A DNA stretch of 44,672 nt from contig CAUJKA010000299.1 of the NCBI GenBank assembly GCA_963204965.1, positions 1 through 44,672 on the forward strand. The letters run 5' to 3'. The notes under the pieces were generated by a model that ran no database searches, was not told the DNA's origin, and saw only the letters and a list, made by a program, of their open reading frames with translations. This DNA comes from Planctomycetota bacterium (lineage in GTDB: Bacteria; Planctomycetota; Planctomycetia; Pirellulales; Pirellulaceae). Positions within the stretch are counted from its first letter, which is position 1, and each line of letters opens with the position of its first letter. Shown piece by piece: positions 9,290 through 17,602 of the stretch. The translations under genes and the position numbers were made by a program.

Positions 9290-9586
9290 CATTGTCTCCG
9301 ATAAGCTAACGAACTGAGAACTTGTGTCGATGGGCGTCACGAAGGCGACACAGCAACACCTTAATCTTAGATTAAGCCGGTTGATTCCGGGACCAAAGCA
9401 TGAAGCATACGAACGAATCAGAGCAGATTTCGCGAATACTTCAAATTGGCTTCAACACCAAAGATGCGACCCTTTACCCGACCAATGGATGCGACGAGCT
9501 ACCGTCAATAGCGTGATTGGCGGTAGCTTTGTTGATCGCTAAGCACGAAATGTGCCAGGACTATTGCAGCCTAACACCGTCTGACC

Positions 9587-10774
9587 CTAAGCCGCGGGGT
9601 TCTTGCGTAGATTCGCGGGTGTAGCACTGGCAAGCCAGTTCTGAATACCTCGCAGTTCATTCTTCCAGTTCTTAGCTGGAATTCGCGATTGACAGAAACG
9701 AGCGAACAAGAGATCTAACGACTCATTCATTTCACGAATGGCATCGATGCGTGCGTCGAAGTCAAACGGATCAGCCTCTTCATCGACGTGAATCTTAGCT
9801 GCGCTAATCGCAAAGGACTCAGCCTGAATCGTCATGTCGTATTGAGTGCCATGACGAATCAACGATAGACCCGCTTTGCGAGGCAGCTTACCAGCTTGCA
9901 CTGCGCGAATGGCTTCGGGCAAAACGATAGGCGACTCGGCCGAGATCGACTCTTTGCCGTTCTCGCCAAGTGGGCATTCCAAGTTGAGCGTCTTGTTCAT
10001 CATCACAGTAATCTCAGACTCGTCAGGCAACGTGAACGTGTCGGTCTCTGTAGCAAGCTTCCACCACAGCCACATTAGAAATTCGTTGCCCAAGAAATCC
10101 TTGTTATTCAAATCACTTCCCAACCAAGACAGCTCGCTATGGCCGATCTCGGGAACAAATTGAGCTGGAACAAGATCATCCAACGCCGCGAACTGATCGT
10201 TGGCCGTAGCCCACTCAAGCGCTAATGCTCCTGTGGTGATTCGTTGAGCTTCGATACCAAAGGATCGCTCCAAGAGATCAAGCGAGTGACCGATAGCGGC
10301 TGAGCCTGAACCGGCAAAGTACAAACGTTGTCCGGGAAGGTCCCAGAGCAGCGGGAAGTGCGCCATCTTGCGGAACTTGCCAGTAGCAGCTTCCGCCAAG
10401 CATCGCGCTTCGACAGACTCTTTGGCTTCTTGTCGTTGTTGCTTTGTTGGCCGACCCGAATCGTTCGCCGCTGAAGCAGCAGCCAATTCCATCTGCAACC
10501 AAGCTTTCTTCAGCGACGAAGGAACTTGATTGGTATCGATGCGCACCGAACAGTGCAGCGCGCCGTTAACAATGTTCTTACCAGTATCGAAAGTTTGATC
10601 GAGTACGTGGCCGCCACCTAAGAAGCCCACATGCACTGCATCTGGATTCTCAAATTCAATTTGTCCACTGGCGTAGTTAGAAAGAGTCTCAATGTGCTGG
10701 TCTTCGAAACTCTTTGCCTCAAAGCCGCTGATACGAAATCGCTCAAATGCAAGACTACCGGCAAGAAACGGCAT
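9587..10774 (-). CDS. RdgC-like protein (putative recombination-associated)
   Basis: This 395-residue soluble protein resembles RdgC in length class and layout. An N-terminal segment (MPFLAGSLAFERFRI) is followed by a central Lys/Gln-rich helix (PTKQQRQEAKESVEARC), then a WDLPGQRLYFAGSG strand pair and LLERSFGIEAQ, as in the RdgC sequence around its central domain. E. coli RdgC is a ring-shaped DNA-binding protein that modulates RecA; it is somewhat shorter (about 300 residues). GAGG lies eight bases before the ATG. The protein is intracellular, with no signal peptide. The assignment rests on pattern memory, so an unrelated planctomycete-specific family is possible. It stands alone, divergent from the small gene at 11281. 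Confidence 0.5.
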   Translation of the reverse strand: MPFLAGSLAFERFRISGFEAKSFEDQHIETLSNYASGQIEFENPDAVHVGFLGGGHVLDQTFDTGKNIVNGALHCSVRIDTNQVPSSLKKAWLQMELAAASAANDSGRPTKQQRQEAKESVEARCLAEAATGKFRKMAHFPLLWDLPGQRLYFAGSGSAAIGHSLDLLERSFGIEAQRITTGALALEWATANDQFAALDDLVPAQFVPEIGHSELSWLGSDLNNKDFLGNEFLMWLWWKLATETDTFTLPDESEITVMMNKTLNLECPLGENGKESISAESPIVLPEAIRAVQAGKLPRKAGLSLIRHGTQYDMTIQAESFAISAAKIHVDEEADPFDFDARIDAIREMNESLDLLFARFCQSRIPAKNWKNELRGIQNWLASATPANLRKNPAA

Positions 10775-11176
10775 AGGGTTACCTCGGATGGGTTAGTGAA
10801 AGCCTGATCGGCCAGCTACAGACGTTGAGCCAATCGATCCCTAGGTCCGCGACCCAAAGATCAACGCTCGATTCAGTGCAGGCTAAGCAAGGCGGTTGCG
10901 ACATATGAACTGGGGGACAGTCACTAGAGAGAGTCACCCAGAGCTTCGTAAAAGGAGTTCAACAAGAGTTTTGGAGCGGTTGTAGGACGCCTGGTAACTA
11001 CGGAGCACGTTTGGTCTATCGACGCCTCAAGCCGCTAGACTTGGTGAACTTTTGCTCGCTATCTGCAATGCTTGAAACTCGCCAAGCCGACTTAATCAAC
11101 ACATTCGCTACAAGATGAATCTTTTCGCTGAAGCTCAAGGTTTATCTGGTAGTAAAACTCAAGGTTTTCGAACAAT
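10775..11176. other. Intergenic region without recognisable gene
   Basis: Apart from promoters expected for the two divergent neighbours, I see no coding frame, RNA gene or repeat here. The structured element at 11177-11278 follows directly. Confidence 0.5.
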
Positions 11177-11278
11177 CCCTAACCCAGCGTGTACTTTTTC
11201 TCAACTCCAAGCCGTAGCTAGGCTCGCTCTCGAGCTAGCCGTCACGGCAGCCTGAAAAGTACTCATCAAAGGTTAGGG
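11177..11278 (+). promoter_or_regulatory. Nested four-stem leader ending at the start codon
   Basis: Four complementary arm pairs are nested one inside another. They are CCCTAACC 11177-11184 with GGTTAGGG 11271-11278; GTACTTTT 11191-11198 with AAAAGTAC 11255-11262; GCCGT 11211-11215 with ACGGC 11244-11248; and a nine-pair apical stem 11217-11226 with 11231-11239 (one bulged G, loop CTCT). The outermost right arm ends two bases before the ATG at 11281 and covers the only purine-rich ribosome-binding sequence, so folding would hide it. It could be an RNA switch or thermosensor-like leader, an autoregulatory site, or a palindromic mobile repeat that landed there. No known riboswitch class was recognised. 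Confidence 0.6.
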
Positions 11279-11280
11279 TC

Positions 11281-11658
11281 ATGCCGAAGAACGTCAGCAA
11301 GAAGGTCGGTGATCAAGAGGTTGTAATGGACCGTCGCCGAAGTGATCGTCGCACAGAAGCTGCAGTTGAAACGGTCGAACCAGCCAAGAAGGCTTGCGAA
11401 CCAAAGCGTAAAACGCAACGTCGACGTCAGATCGACCCAACCACTTGCGAACGTGAATACACCGATCAAGAGATCCAGTTCATGCACGCTCTAGACGCTT
11501 ACAAGCGCACCTCGGGCCGTATGTTCCCAACCTGTAGTGAAATTCTGGAAGTGATTCGTGATCTCGGCTACGTTCAGTTGTCCGAAGACGAACGATCTGT
11601 GCTCAAGAGCATCGAAGAGGTTGAAGCCGAGATCGGTGATTTGACCGAAGGTCTGTAG
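11281..11658 (+). CDS. Conserved small protein of unknown function
   Basis: This 125-residue, very basic-to-acidic protein has an N-terminal half rich in Arg/Lys, including DRRRSDRR and KRKTQRRR. The C-terminal half is a compact helical domain with the block [19 protein letters not shown] then [18 protein letters not shown]. That block looks familiar from planctomycete hypothetical proteins, but I know no function for it. No signal peptide or membrane segment is present. A second in-frame ATG at 11326 has GAGG five bases upstream and lies outside the structured leader, so a shorter 110-residue form beginning MDRRRSDRR is possible. The hairpin AAGGTCT/AGACCTT straddles the stop codon. Confidence 0.75.
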   Translation: MPKNVSKKVGDQEVVMDRRRSDRRTEAAVETVEPAKKACEPKRKTQRRRQIDPTTCEREYTDQEIQFMHALDAYKRTSGRMFPTCSEILEVIRDLGYVQLSEDERSVLKSIEEVEAEIGDLTEGL

Positions 11659-11708
11659 AGACCTTACGATCTTCTCGTCTTCTCGTTCCCGGGCTCTGCC
11701 TGGGAACG
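11648..11708. repeat. Hairpins at convergent junction, CGTTCCC/GGGAACG type
   Basis: A 7-bp stem overlaps the stop codon (11648-11654 with 11659-11665). A second hairpin, CGTTCCC 11684-11690 with GGGAACG 11702-11708, encloses GGGCTCTGCCT. The second matches a dispersed repeat form I associate with planctomycete intergenic regions. It may terminate transcription from both sides. The remaining 11709-11969 holds no gene that I can support. Confidence 0.6.
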
Positions 11709-11969
11709 CCCTGTCTTCACGGCTCCGCCGTTTCTTTCCAAGCACATCGTAGCCAGGAATTTAAGTCCAGCAACTCGCAAACCAAGTCCGCGCGCAACTG
11801 ATGGTGTGTTTCGCGGCGGACGGTTGGTTAAATCAGACTAGCAAGCCACAGTGCGATACGACGAGCTATCGACTGTTGGTTGGGGCCGCTGCACACACCC
11901 TACGAGGACTACGAAGATAGCCTATGAGGACAAGCAAAGCAGCGGACGGCACACGGAGTGTGCCTGCTA

Positions 11970-13088
11970 CTATCCGAGTGTGAAGTCTGGTAGGCGTACG
12001 ATTTCGCCGCCGCGCAAGGCCGACTCGTGTGCGCAAATGCCGACGCAGGTCCAGTTAGCGCTGGTCACAGCGTTGGGGCGTGGATCACGATTCTCGCGCA
12101 GAGCACTGACGAATTCGTTGACCAAGTGAGGGTGCGAACCACCGTGCCCACCGCCTTGAACGAACGACAAGTGCTTGTCGTCGTGAATCTCCGAAGGCAA
12201 GGTAAACTTCTGAATCTCTTTAGGCAGCAGGTGCGCGAAGTCTGGTACTTCGATCTTTTCGGCGATCTCGGGCTCAGGCTTCTTAGCAGTGTGAATCACA
12301 TGCGGCTCGTGCTCGATAAGCGTCCACTCGAAACTTCGCTTCGTTCCGTAGACATCAAAGCTCTCGCGATACTGCCGAGCAACGTCGTAAAGGAATCGCC
12401 AGATATGCGCCGTCAAGTCGCTGTCTTTGACTTTGATATGGCAGGTCTCAACAGCGAACTTATTGCCAGACTTCTTGGCGATGTCCTCACGAACTGTTCC
12501 CGAACCAAAGCAACTGACGTACTCGGCTAGTCCGTTGACTAGGCCCAAGCATGGGCTAACAACGTGAGTCGCGTAGTGCATCGGAATCATCTTCTGCCAA
12601 TACTCTGGCCAACCGTCCATGTCTTGTGGATGTGATGCGGCCAAGTGTTGAATCTTGCCGAGCTCGCCCTTTTCGTACATGTCTTTGATGAACAAGAACT
12701 CACGACTGTAGACAACAGTCTCGGCCATCATGTACTTCAGGCCGGTCTTCTTGACCTTCTCGACAATCTGCCGACATTCTTCGATCGTGGTCGCCATAGG
12801 AACTGTGCACATCACGTGCTTACCAGCATCTAAGGCCTTCAGAGACATCCAAGCGTGGTCACTGATAGGACTGTTGATATGTACGAAATCAACATCGGGA
12901 TCGGCCAGAACTGCGTCGTAGTCCAGATACAGTCGCTCGATACCAAATTGCTCGCCGCATTTCTTCAGTTCGGCTTCGTTACGTCGGCAGAGCGCCAGAA
13001 CATTGGTGTCAGGTAGAGCCTGATAAATGGGAATGAACTCGGATCCGAATCCAAGTCCGATCATGGCGACATTCAGTGGTTTAGTCAT
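11970..13088 (-). CDS. Gfo/Idh/MocA-family oxidoreductase, atypical
   Basis: This 372-residue enzyme has an N-terminal Rossmann fold (MIGLGFGSEF, residues 9-18) for NAD(P) binding, then DPDVDFVHINSPISDHAW, and a long alpha/beta C-terminal domain with a conserved HYATHVVSPCLGL segment, as in sugar or inositol dehydrogenases of this family. The usual EKP triplet, whose Lys takes part in catalysis in many members, is replaced by T-V-P at residues 95-97 (GKHVMCTVPMAT). The enzyme may therefore act differently or on an unusual substrate. It has no signal peptide, so it is cytoplasmic, whereas many planctomycete relatives are Tat-exported. An AGG-type ribosome-binding site precedes the ATG at 13088. 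Divergent from transaldolase. Confidence 0.85.
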   Translation of the reverse strand: MTKPLNVAMIGLGFGSEFIPIYQALPDTNVLALCRRNEAELKKCGEQFGIERLYLDYDAVLADPDVDFVHINSPISDHAWMSLKALDAGKHVMCTVPMATTIEECRQIVEKVKKTGLKYMMAETVVYSREFLFIKDMYEKGELGKIQHLAASHPQDMDGWPEYWQKMIPMHYATHVVSPCLGLVNGLAEYVSCFGSGTVREDIAKKSGNKFAVETCHIKVKDSDLTAHIWRFLYDVARQYRESFDVYGTKRSFEWTLIEHEPHVIHTAKKPEPEIAEKIEVPDFAHLLPKEIQKFTLPSEIHDDKHLSFVQGGGHGGSHPHLVNEFVSALRENRDPRPNAVTSANWTCVGICAHESALRGGEIVRLPDFTLG

Positions 13089-13414
13089 CGTAACAGCCTA
13101 GTGTGAAAAGGGGTTGGGTGAGTGAATTTGGGCTGTAGGCCTCGCCCGAAAAGACAGCCAACATCAGCAGTTTTCAGGTATTGAAAGTGCGATATTGTGG
13201 TCGAAAACCAGTCAAACGTCTACTGTCAGCTTCCGTCTTTGCTCAATCCATTGCGCAAACAGAAGTCGCGAATAGTTCGGCAGACTGGCACGGCGACCTC
13301 CTTTACTGGTTGACTAGGCTGGCAATTGGTGGTTTGCTAAGTGCGTTCTTGTCACCAACTCTCCGCGGGCAGGTTTCGCACGTCAAAAATAGCTGCTTGG
13401 AAGGAAAAAATCTC
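13089..13414. other. Divergent promoter region
   Basis: This gap between the oxidoreductase and transaldolase starts must hold promoters for both. An open frame extends the transaldolase upstream to 13181, but it lacks a ribosome-binding site and adds residues foreign to the family. No repeat or RNA gene seen. Confidence 0.5.
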
Positions 13415-14458
13415 ATGTCAAACGCGTCGATCACAAGCCTGATTCAAACCGGCACAAAACTCTACCTCGATTCGATCGATCCAGATCTCGTAAAGATCAA
13501 CTTGGATTGGGGTGCTGTTGGAGCCACCAGCAATCCGATCATCATTGCGGGTCTAGTCGATAGCGGCAAGTTTGACGAAAAGATCGCCGTCCTCAGCCGC
13601 GGTGGTTCCGATGATGAAACCATTGCATGGCAGTTGACCGATCAATTGGTCCGCGAAGCTCAAGATGCGTTCATGCCAGTCTGGGAGCGAACGGGTGGCG
13701 ATGCAGGTTGGGTGAGCTTTGAATTGGATCCATTGATTGAAGACCCCGAGCTGAACATGCCTCATGATCAACGCGTCAAGCGTTACATCGAACTAGGCCT
13801 GCAATGGTCCGCAGGTCACAAGAATCGCATGAACAAGATACCCGCTACGGCGGCTGGCTTGGATGCTGTTGAGTCACTGGCTGCTGCTGGAGTCACATTG
13901 AACGTGACGCTGACATTCACGATGCAGCAGTATGAAACAGCTCGCGATCGCGTTTGGGCCGGAGCTCAACGACATGGTGACTTGAGCAAGTTCAAAAGTG
14001 TTTACAGCATCTTTGTTTCGCGAGTCGATCAATACACGGCCAAGCACGCGCCCACGCTTAGCAGTGCCGCTCAAGGTCTAGTTGGTATCGTTAACGCCAA
14101 GCAGATATGGCAAGCTAATCAAACCTTCTGGAAGACGCACTCAACGCCGCTCGCGCAAGAGATTATCTTTGCGAGCACTGGAACAAAATCGGCCAGCGAT
14201 CCTAAGACGAAGTACGTGGCAGCCTTGGCTGGTAGCGATATTCAAACCAATCCACCGGAAACCAACGAAGCTGTAGCAGCTAGCGGTTTGCAGTTCTCTC
14301 GACAAGTCGATCAATTGCCATCCGCCGAGCTGCTCGCCGAGATCAGCAGCAAAGTCAACATGCAACACTTGCATGACACGCTGATGGAGGAGGGCATTGC
14401 CAAGTTCGCCACTCCTCAAAAGAAGCTGATCGAAAAGATCGCGTCGAAGCGAGTCTAG
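13415..14458 (+). CDS. Transaldolase-family protein
   Basis: This 347-residue protein is predicted to transfer a dihydroxyacetone unit between sugar phosphates in the non-oxidative pentose phosphate pathway. Signature segments are GATSNPIII near residue 37, MNKIPATAAGLDAVE with the probable Schiff-base Lys at residue 141, NVTLTFT on the following strand, and SIFVSRVDQY, the family's SPFVGR-like strand. The start at 13415 has AAGGA nine bases upstream; the longer frame from 13181 adds a 78-residue hydrophobic stretch unsuited to a cytoplasmic barrel enzyme. The length is slightly above the classical TalB type (about 317), consistent with a planctomycete/cyanobacterial variant. Related functions, such as fructose-6-phosphate aldolase, are less likely given the length. 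Confidence 0.85.
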   Translation: MSNASITSLIQTGTKLYLDSIDPDLVKINLDWGAVGATSNPIIIAGLVDSGKFDEKIAVLSRGGSDDETIAWQLTDQLVREAQDAFMPVWERTGGDAGWVSFELDPLIEDPELNMPHDQRVKRYIELGLQWSAGHKNRMNKIPATAAGLDAVESLAAAGVTLNVTLTFTMQQYETARDRVWAGAQRHGDLSKFKSVYSIFVSRVDQYTAKHAPTLSSAAQGLVGIVNAKQIWQANQTFWKTHSTPLAQEIIFASTGTKSASDPKTKYVAALAGSDIQTNPPETNEAVAASGLQFSRQVDQLPSAELLAEISSKVNMQHLHDTLMEEGIAKFATPQKKLIEKIASKRV

Positions 14459-14466
14459 GAGAAACG

Positions 14467-14546
14467 AACATGGATTTACAGGATTTACAGGATTTACAGG
14501 ATGATCGACGATCCGATTCATCCTGTTCATCTTGTCCATCCATGTT
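14467..14546. repeat. Hairpin element with ATTTACAGG tandem units
   Basis: The left arm begins AACATGG and contains three tandem ATTTACAGG units. The right arm ends CCATGTT and has the complementary, diverged units CATCCTGTT and CATCTTGTC. The element thus folds back over about 80 bases while also being a short tandem repeat. It begins nine bases after the transaldolase stop. It resembles a dispersed bacterial repeat based on ACAGGAT units, not a CRISPR (no spacers). Nothing else is seen in 14547-14740. Confidence 0.75.
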
Positions 14547-14740
14547 GATTCAATCCCACGCGGCTATGGGACATTGAGATCAGCGCCCCAAAGTTCTGGA
14601 CTTTCAGCCTGTTTGTTGACTGAGATGACTAGATCCGTGCTGCAGTAAAATGCGAACTCGCTCGCTTGACGCTAAACTTAGACTTGGAAAACTTGGCAAA
14701 CATGAGCCGATTGGCTCGCGAACTCTAGGGTACAAAGAAC

Positions 14741-15592
14741 ATGAGCAATAGTCCTTTTCAAGATACACAACCCTACGCCCCCACTCAGATGAACACCGGG
14801 TTTGGGGTCGATACAGCGCCGCCTAAGAAGGGCTTTCCTTGGGGCTGTTTGTTGGGTGGATGTTTGGGAATCATGCTGCTGGGTGCTCTAGCTGTTGGCG
14901 GAGCCATGTTTGGAATGTACCGATTTGTCAGTGGACAAGTCGCCAAGTACACCTCGGACCACGCAGTCGAACTACCTTCGGTCAATATCACGGACGACGA
15001 AGTCAAAGCGATTGAAGCGAAGCTTGAGGACTTCAAGACACAGTTTGAGTCCGGCGATGCACCGCAGGAACTGGTTATCACCATTGACGAGATCAACGCG
15101 CTGATCGCCGGGAACTCCGATCTCAAAGGCCATGTGTACGTTAAGATCGTTGACGGCAACTTACACGCCGATGTCAGCGTTCCGCTCGACGATCTTCCCA
15201 TCCCAGGTGCTAAAGGACGCTATTTCAACGGATCGGTCACGTTGCATGTTGAAATGGAAAACGGAGTCCTGATCGCTCAAGTGGTTGATGCAGAAGCCAA
15301 CGGTCAAGCCGTTCCAGCGTCTGTCCTGGAAGGCATGAAAGATGAGAACTTAGCCGAGGGGATGTACGATGATCCCGACACGGCTAAGGCACTGTCTCGG
15401 TGCGAGAGTCTAGAGATTCAAGCTGATCGAATCGTGCTGAAAGTTCGCCAAAAAACGGCTGAAAAGTCTTACGATCCTGCTGCGGAAAAAGGCGATAAGC
15501 CCGTAGAGCCCGGTTCGACTGACGCTGGCTCGCCAGATGCTGGCGGCGACACTGACAAAGAACCACCGTCGTCTCCAGACGACAAATCTTAG
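14741..15592 (+). CDS. Single-pass membrane protein of unknown function
   Basis: This 283-residue protein has a cytoplasmic Pro/Gln-rich N-terminus (residues 1-31), one membrane helix at about 32-60 (GCLLGGCLGIMLLGALAVGG) and an exported domain of about 170 residues. The domain contains ITIDEINALIAGN, an amphipathic helix, then alternating strands (GHVYVKIVDGNLHADVSV, GRYFNGSVTLHVEM). The layout resembles lipid-binding or SRPBCC/LolA-like folds only loosely, and I assign none. The C-terminal 40 residues are acidic and Pro/Ser-rich and look disordered. No family is recognised. A weak AGGG sits upstream of the ATG. Its neighbours are unrelated housekeeping genes. Confidence 0.75.
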   Translation: MSNSPFQDTQPYAPTQMNTGFGVDTAPPKKGFPWGCLLGGCLGIMLLGALAVGGAMFGMYRFVSGQVAKYTSDHAVELPSVNITDDEVKAIEAKLEDFKTQFESGDAPQELVITIDEINALIAGNSDLKGHVYVKIVDGNLHADVSVPLDDLPIPGAKGRYFNGSVTLHVEMENGVLIAQVVDAEANGQAVPASVLEGMKDENLAEGMYDDPDTAKALSRCESLEIQADRIVLKVRQKTAEKSYDPAAEKGDKPVEPGSTDAGSPDAGGDTDKEPPSSPDDKS

Positions 15593-15665
15593 CCGGATTC
15601 TAAGCAATAGTCGCGATCTCTTTCTCCGACTGAGACAACTTGGCTAAGACCAACTATCATTGATA

Positions 15666-15802
15666 GTCGCCTTTCGCTCCGCGAAAGTATGCGCGGCTGT
15701 TCTCTTCCCCGGGTTGAGACAAGTCCATTGGTCGACTCGAAATCGTAACGGATCGCTACTTTCGCGGAGCGAAAGGCGACAAACCGCGGAGCGAAAGGCG
15801 AC
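15666..15802. repeat. CTTTCGCTCCGCGAAAG inverted repeat with extra half copy
   Basis: A 24-bp unit at 15666-15689 is perfectly reverse-complementary to 15757-15780. Each unit contains a self-complementary CTTTCGC/GCGAAAG core. A third partial copy (CGCGGAGCGAAAGGCGAC) follows at 15785-15802. It lies between two genes on the same strand, 30 bases before the kinase-like gene. Confidence 0.8.
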
Positions 15803-15832
15803 TTACCGAGTAGCTTACTTAACTAGTTCGAT

Positions 15833-17536
15833 ATGAAGATCAGCTCGATACCACAACTCTACCGCAATCTAAGGCGCTGGCAGGAGATCCTGGCAGTCCT
15901 TAGGCGCTATGGGCTGGCCGACTGGCTTAGCCAGTTGAAGTTCGATTTCATTCGCGATTGGATCAAGGACGATAAAGGAGTTCCACTAGCCAGCTACTCG
16001 CGCGAGAAGCGCATTCGCTTGGCTCTCACCGACTTGGGGCCAACATTCGTCAAGTTAGGGCAGGTGTTGAGTCTACGTCCAGACTTGATCGGACCAGAAC
16101 TCGCCGACGAATTGACTCAACTGCAATCCAACGTTCCCGCCGATCCCGCCGAGGTTGTCGAGCAAATCATCGAAAGCGAGCTGGGGCATCCGGTTCGCGA
16201 ACTGTTTGCTGAATTTGATCCGATCGCAGTCGCTTCGGCTTCGATCGGACAAGTTCATAAGGCTCGTCTGAAGGATGGCACAGAGGTAGTCATCAAGGTT
16301 CAGCACGCCAATATCGAAGGGAAGGTCCACGAGGACTTGGAAGTCATGGCGGGCTTAGCAACGCTTGCCGAACACTTGCCGGACTTTGCGGTTTGGAAGC
16401 CTACAGTGATTGTCGAGCAGTTATCGCGATCACTGCGTAAAGAGCTGAACTTCACGCGTGAGCTTCAGAACTTGATTGTCTTTCGAAAGCTGTTGGGCGA
16501 GGTTGAGACGATACACATCCCTGCGCCGTTTCCAGAGCTCTCTTCGCAGCGTGTTCTGACAATGGAGATGCTCAACGGCAAGCCGGTCAGTTCGCTAGCC
16601 CGTGCCAATAAGTTTGTCGACGATGGTCGTGATCCGCAGCGGCAGGAGCTGGCAAAGATTGCGGCTGAACTCTACATCGAGATGATCTTCATCCACGGCA
16701 TGTACCACGCTGATCCGCATCCGGGCAATGTGTTGGTAATGGAAGGCAATCAGCTCGGACTGTTAGATTTTGGCATGGTTGGTCGCATCGACGACCGCTT
16801 GCGTGAAGCGATCGAAGAGATGTTGATCGCTGTCGTGACTCAAGATGCCTTTGTTCTGACTACGTTGATCAAACGCGTCGGCAATGTACCGGCACGCTTG
16901 GATGACAGCGCGCTGGCCATCGATGTAGCGGACTTGGTGACGACTTATGGATCACAGCCGCTAGAGAGTTTCGACCTTAGCGGTGCCCTCAACGATGTCA
17001 CCGACATTATGTTCCGTCATCAAATCACCTTGCCGCCGCAAACGTCGTTGTTGATTAAGACCTTAGTCACGCTGGAAGGTACGCTCCATCAACTTTCGCC
17101 CAAGCTCAGCCTCTTGGAAGTGATGCAGCCGTTCTTTCGTCGAATGCGGCTGCGACGGCTTTCTCCTAAGCGGCAGTTGCAAAGACTGAATCGAATCTAC
17201 ACAGAACTGGAGTCGATGTTAGAGAGGTTGCCAGGACAGATCAGCGGCATCATGCAGTTGGTGCAAGAGGGACGGCTGGACGTTCATTTGGCCCACAAAG
17301 GCCTCAGTCCCTCGGCGAATCGCTTGGTTTTGGGTATGTTAGTAAGCTCGGTGTTCATGGGCTCGTCGTTGCTGCTCGCTTATAAAGTACCTCCGCTCCT
17401 GTTCTCTGGCGGCTGGTGGTTCTTGGAAGATTTGAGTCTACTAGGCTTAATCGGTTATGCGTTCAGCCTGCTTGCCGGTCTAAGGCTGATCCATGCCATT
17501 CGCGGCAGCGGCAATCTAGATCACGACGAGAATTAG
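15833..17536 (+). CDS. UbiB/AarF (ABC1) family atypical kinase
   Basis: This 567-residue protein carries the ABC1/UbiB hallmarks in order: the KxGQ motif as VKLGQVLS (Lys at residue 74), SIGQVHKA, the nucleotide-loop Lys in VVIKVQHA (residue 155), the catalytic-loop-like HADPHPGN near residue 293, and LLDFGM as the metal-binding motif. Two C-terminal membrane helices (from about residue 500: LVLGMLVSSVFMGSSLLLAY and LLGLIGYAFSLLAGLRL) anchor it. In bacteria the family supports quinone biosynthesis as an ATPase or unorthodox kinase. Here menaquinone genes of the futalosine route occur in the same window, so a role in menaquinone or another isoprenoid lipid is a reasonable inference. No clear ribosome-binding site. 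Confidence 0.93.
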   Translation: MKISSIPQLYRNLRRWQEILAVLRRYGLADWLSQLKFDFIRDWIKDDKGVPLASYSREKRIRLALTDLGPTFVKLGQVLSLRPDLIGPELADELTQLQSNVPADPAEVVEQIIESELGHPVRELFAEFDPIAVASASIGQVHKARLKDGTEVVIKVQHANIEGKVHEDLEVMAGLATLAEHLPDFAVWKPTVIVEQLSRSLRKELNFTRELQNLIVFRKLLGEVETIHIPAPFPELSSQRVLTMEMLNGKPVSSLARANKFVDDGRDPQRQELAKIAAELYIEMIFIHGMYHADPHPGNVLVMEGNQLGLLDFGMVGRIDDRLREAIEEMLIAVVTQDAFVLTTLIKRVGNVPARLDDSALAIDVADLVTTYGSQPLESFDLSGALNDVTDIMFRHQITLPPQTSLLIKTLVTLEGTLHQLSPKLSLLEVMQPFFRRMRLRRLSPKRQLQRLNRIYTELESMLERLPGQISGIMQLVQEGRLDVHLAHKGLSPSANRLVLGMLVSSVFMGSSLLLAYKVPPLLFSGGWWFLEDLSLLGLIGYAFSLLAGLRLIHAIRGSGNLDHDEN

Positions 17537-17602
17537 CAACTAGGTTGCTTCCATTTTTCAGCCGCTTTGCAACGTACCAAGATTAGGGCAATTTCGAATC
17601 CG

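Noticed and set aside
9324..9542. Plus-strand frame of 72 codons upstream of the DUF1559 gene
   Set aside because: No ribosome-binding site and no recognisable motif; it overlaps the start of the minus-strand gene and its promoter.
12027..12530. Plus-strand frame of 167 codons
   Set aside because: It lies wholly inside the minus-strand oxidoreductase gene, whose motifs are clear; a shadow frame.
13181..13414. 78-residue N-terminal extension of the transaldolase
   Set aside because: No ribosome-binding site, a hydrophobic segment foreign to a cytoplasmic barrel enzyme, and a good AAGGA before the ATG at 13415.
14467..14546. CRISPR-like array (short repeats in tandem)
   Set aside because: Units are nine bases and directly adjacent with no spacers; there are no cas genes. 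It is a hairpin-type dispersed repeat.
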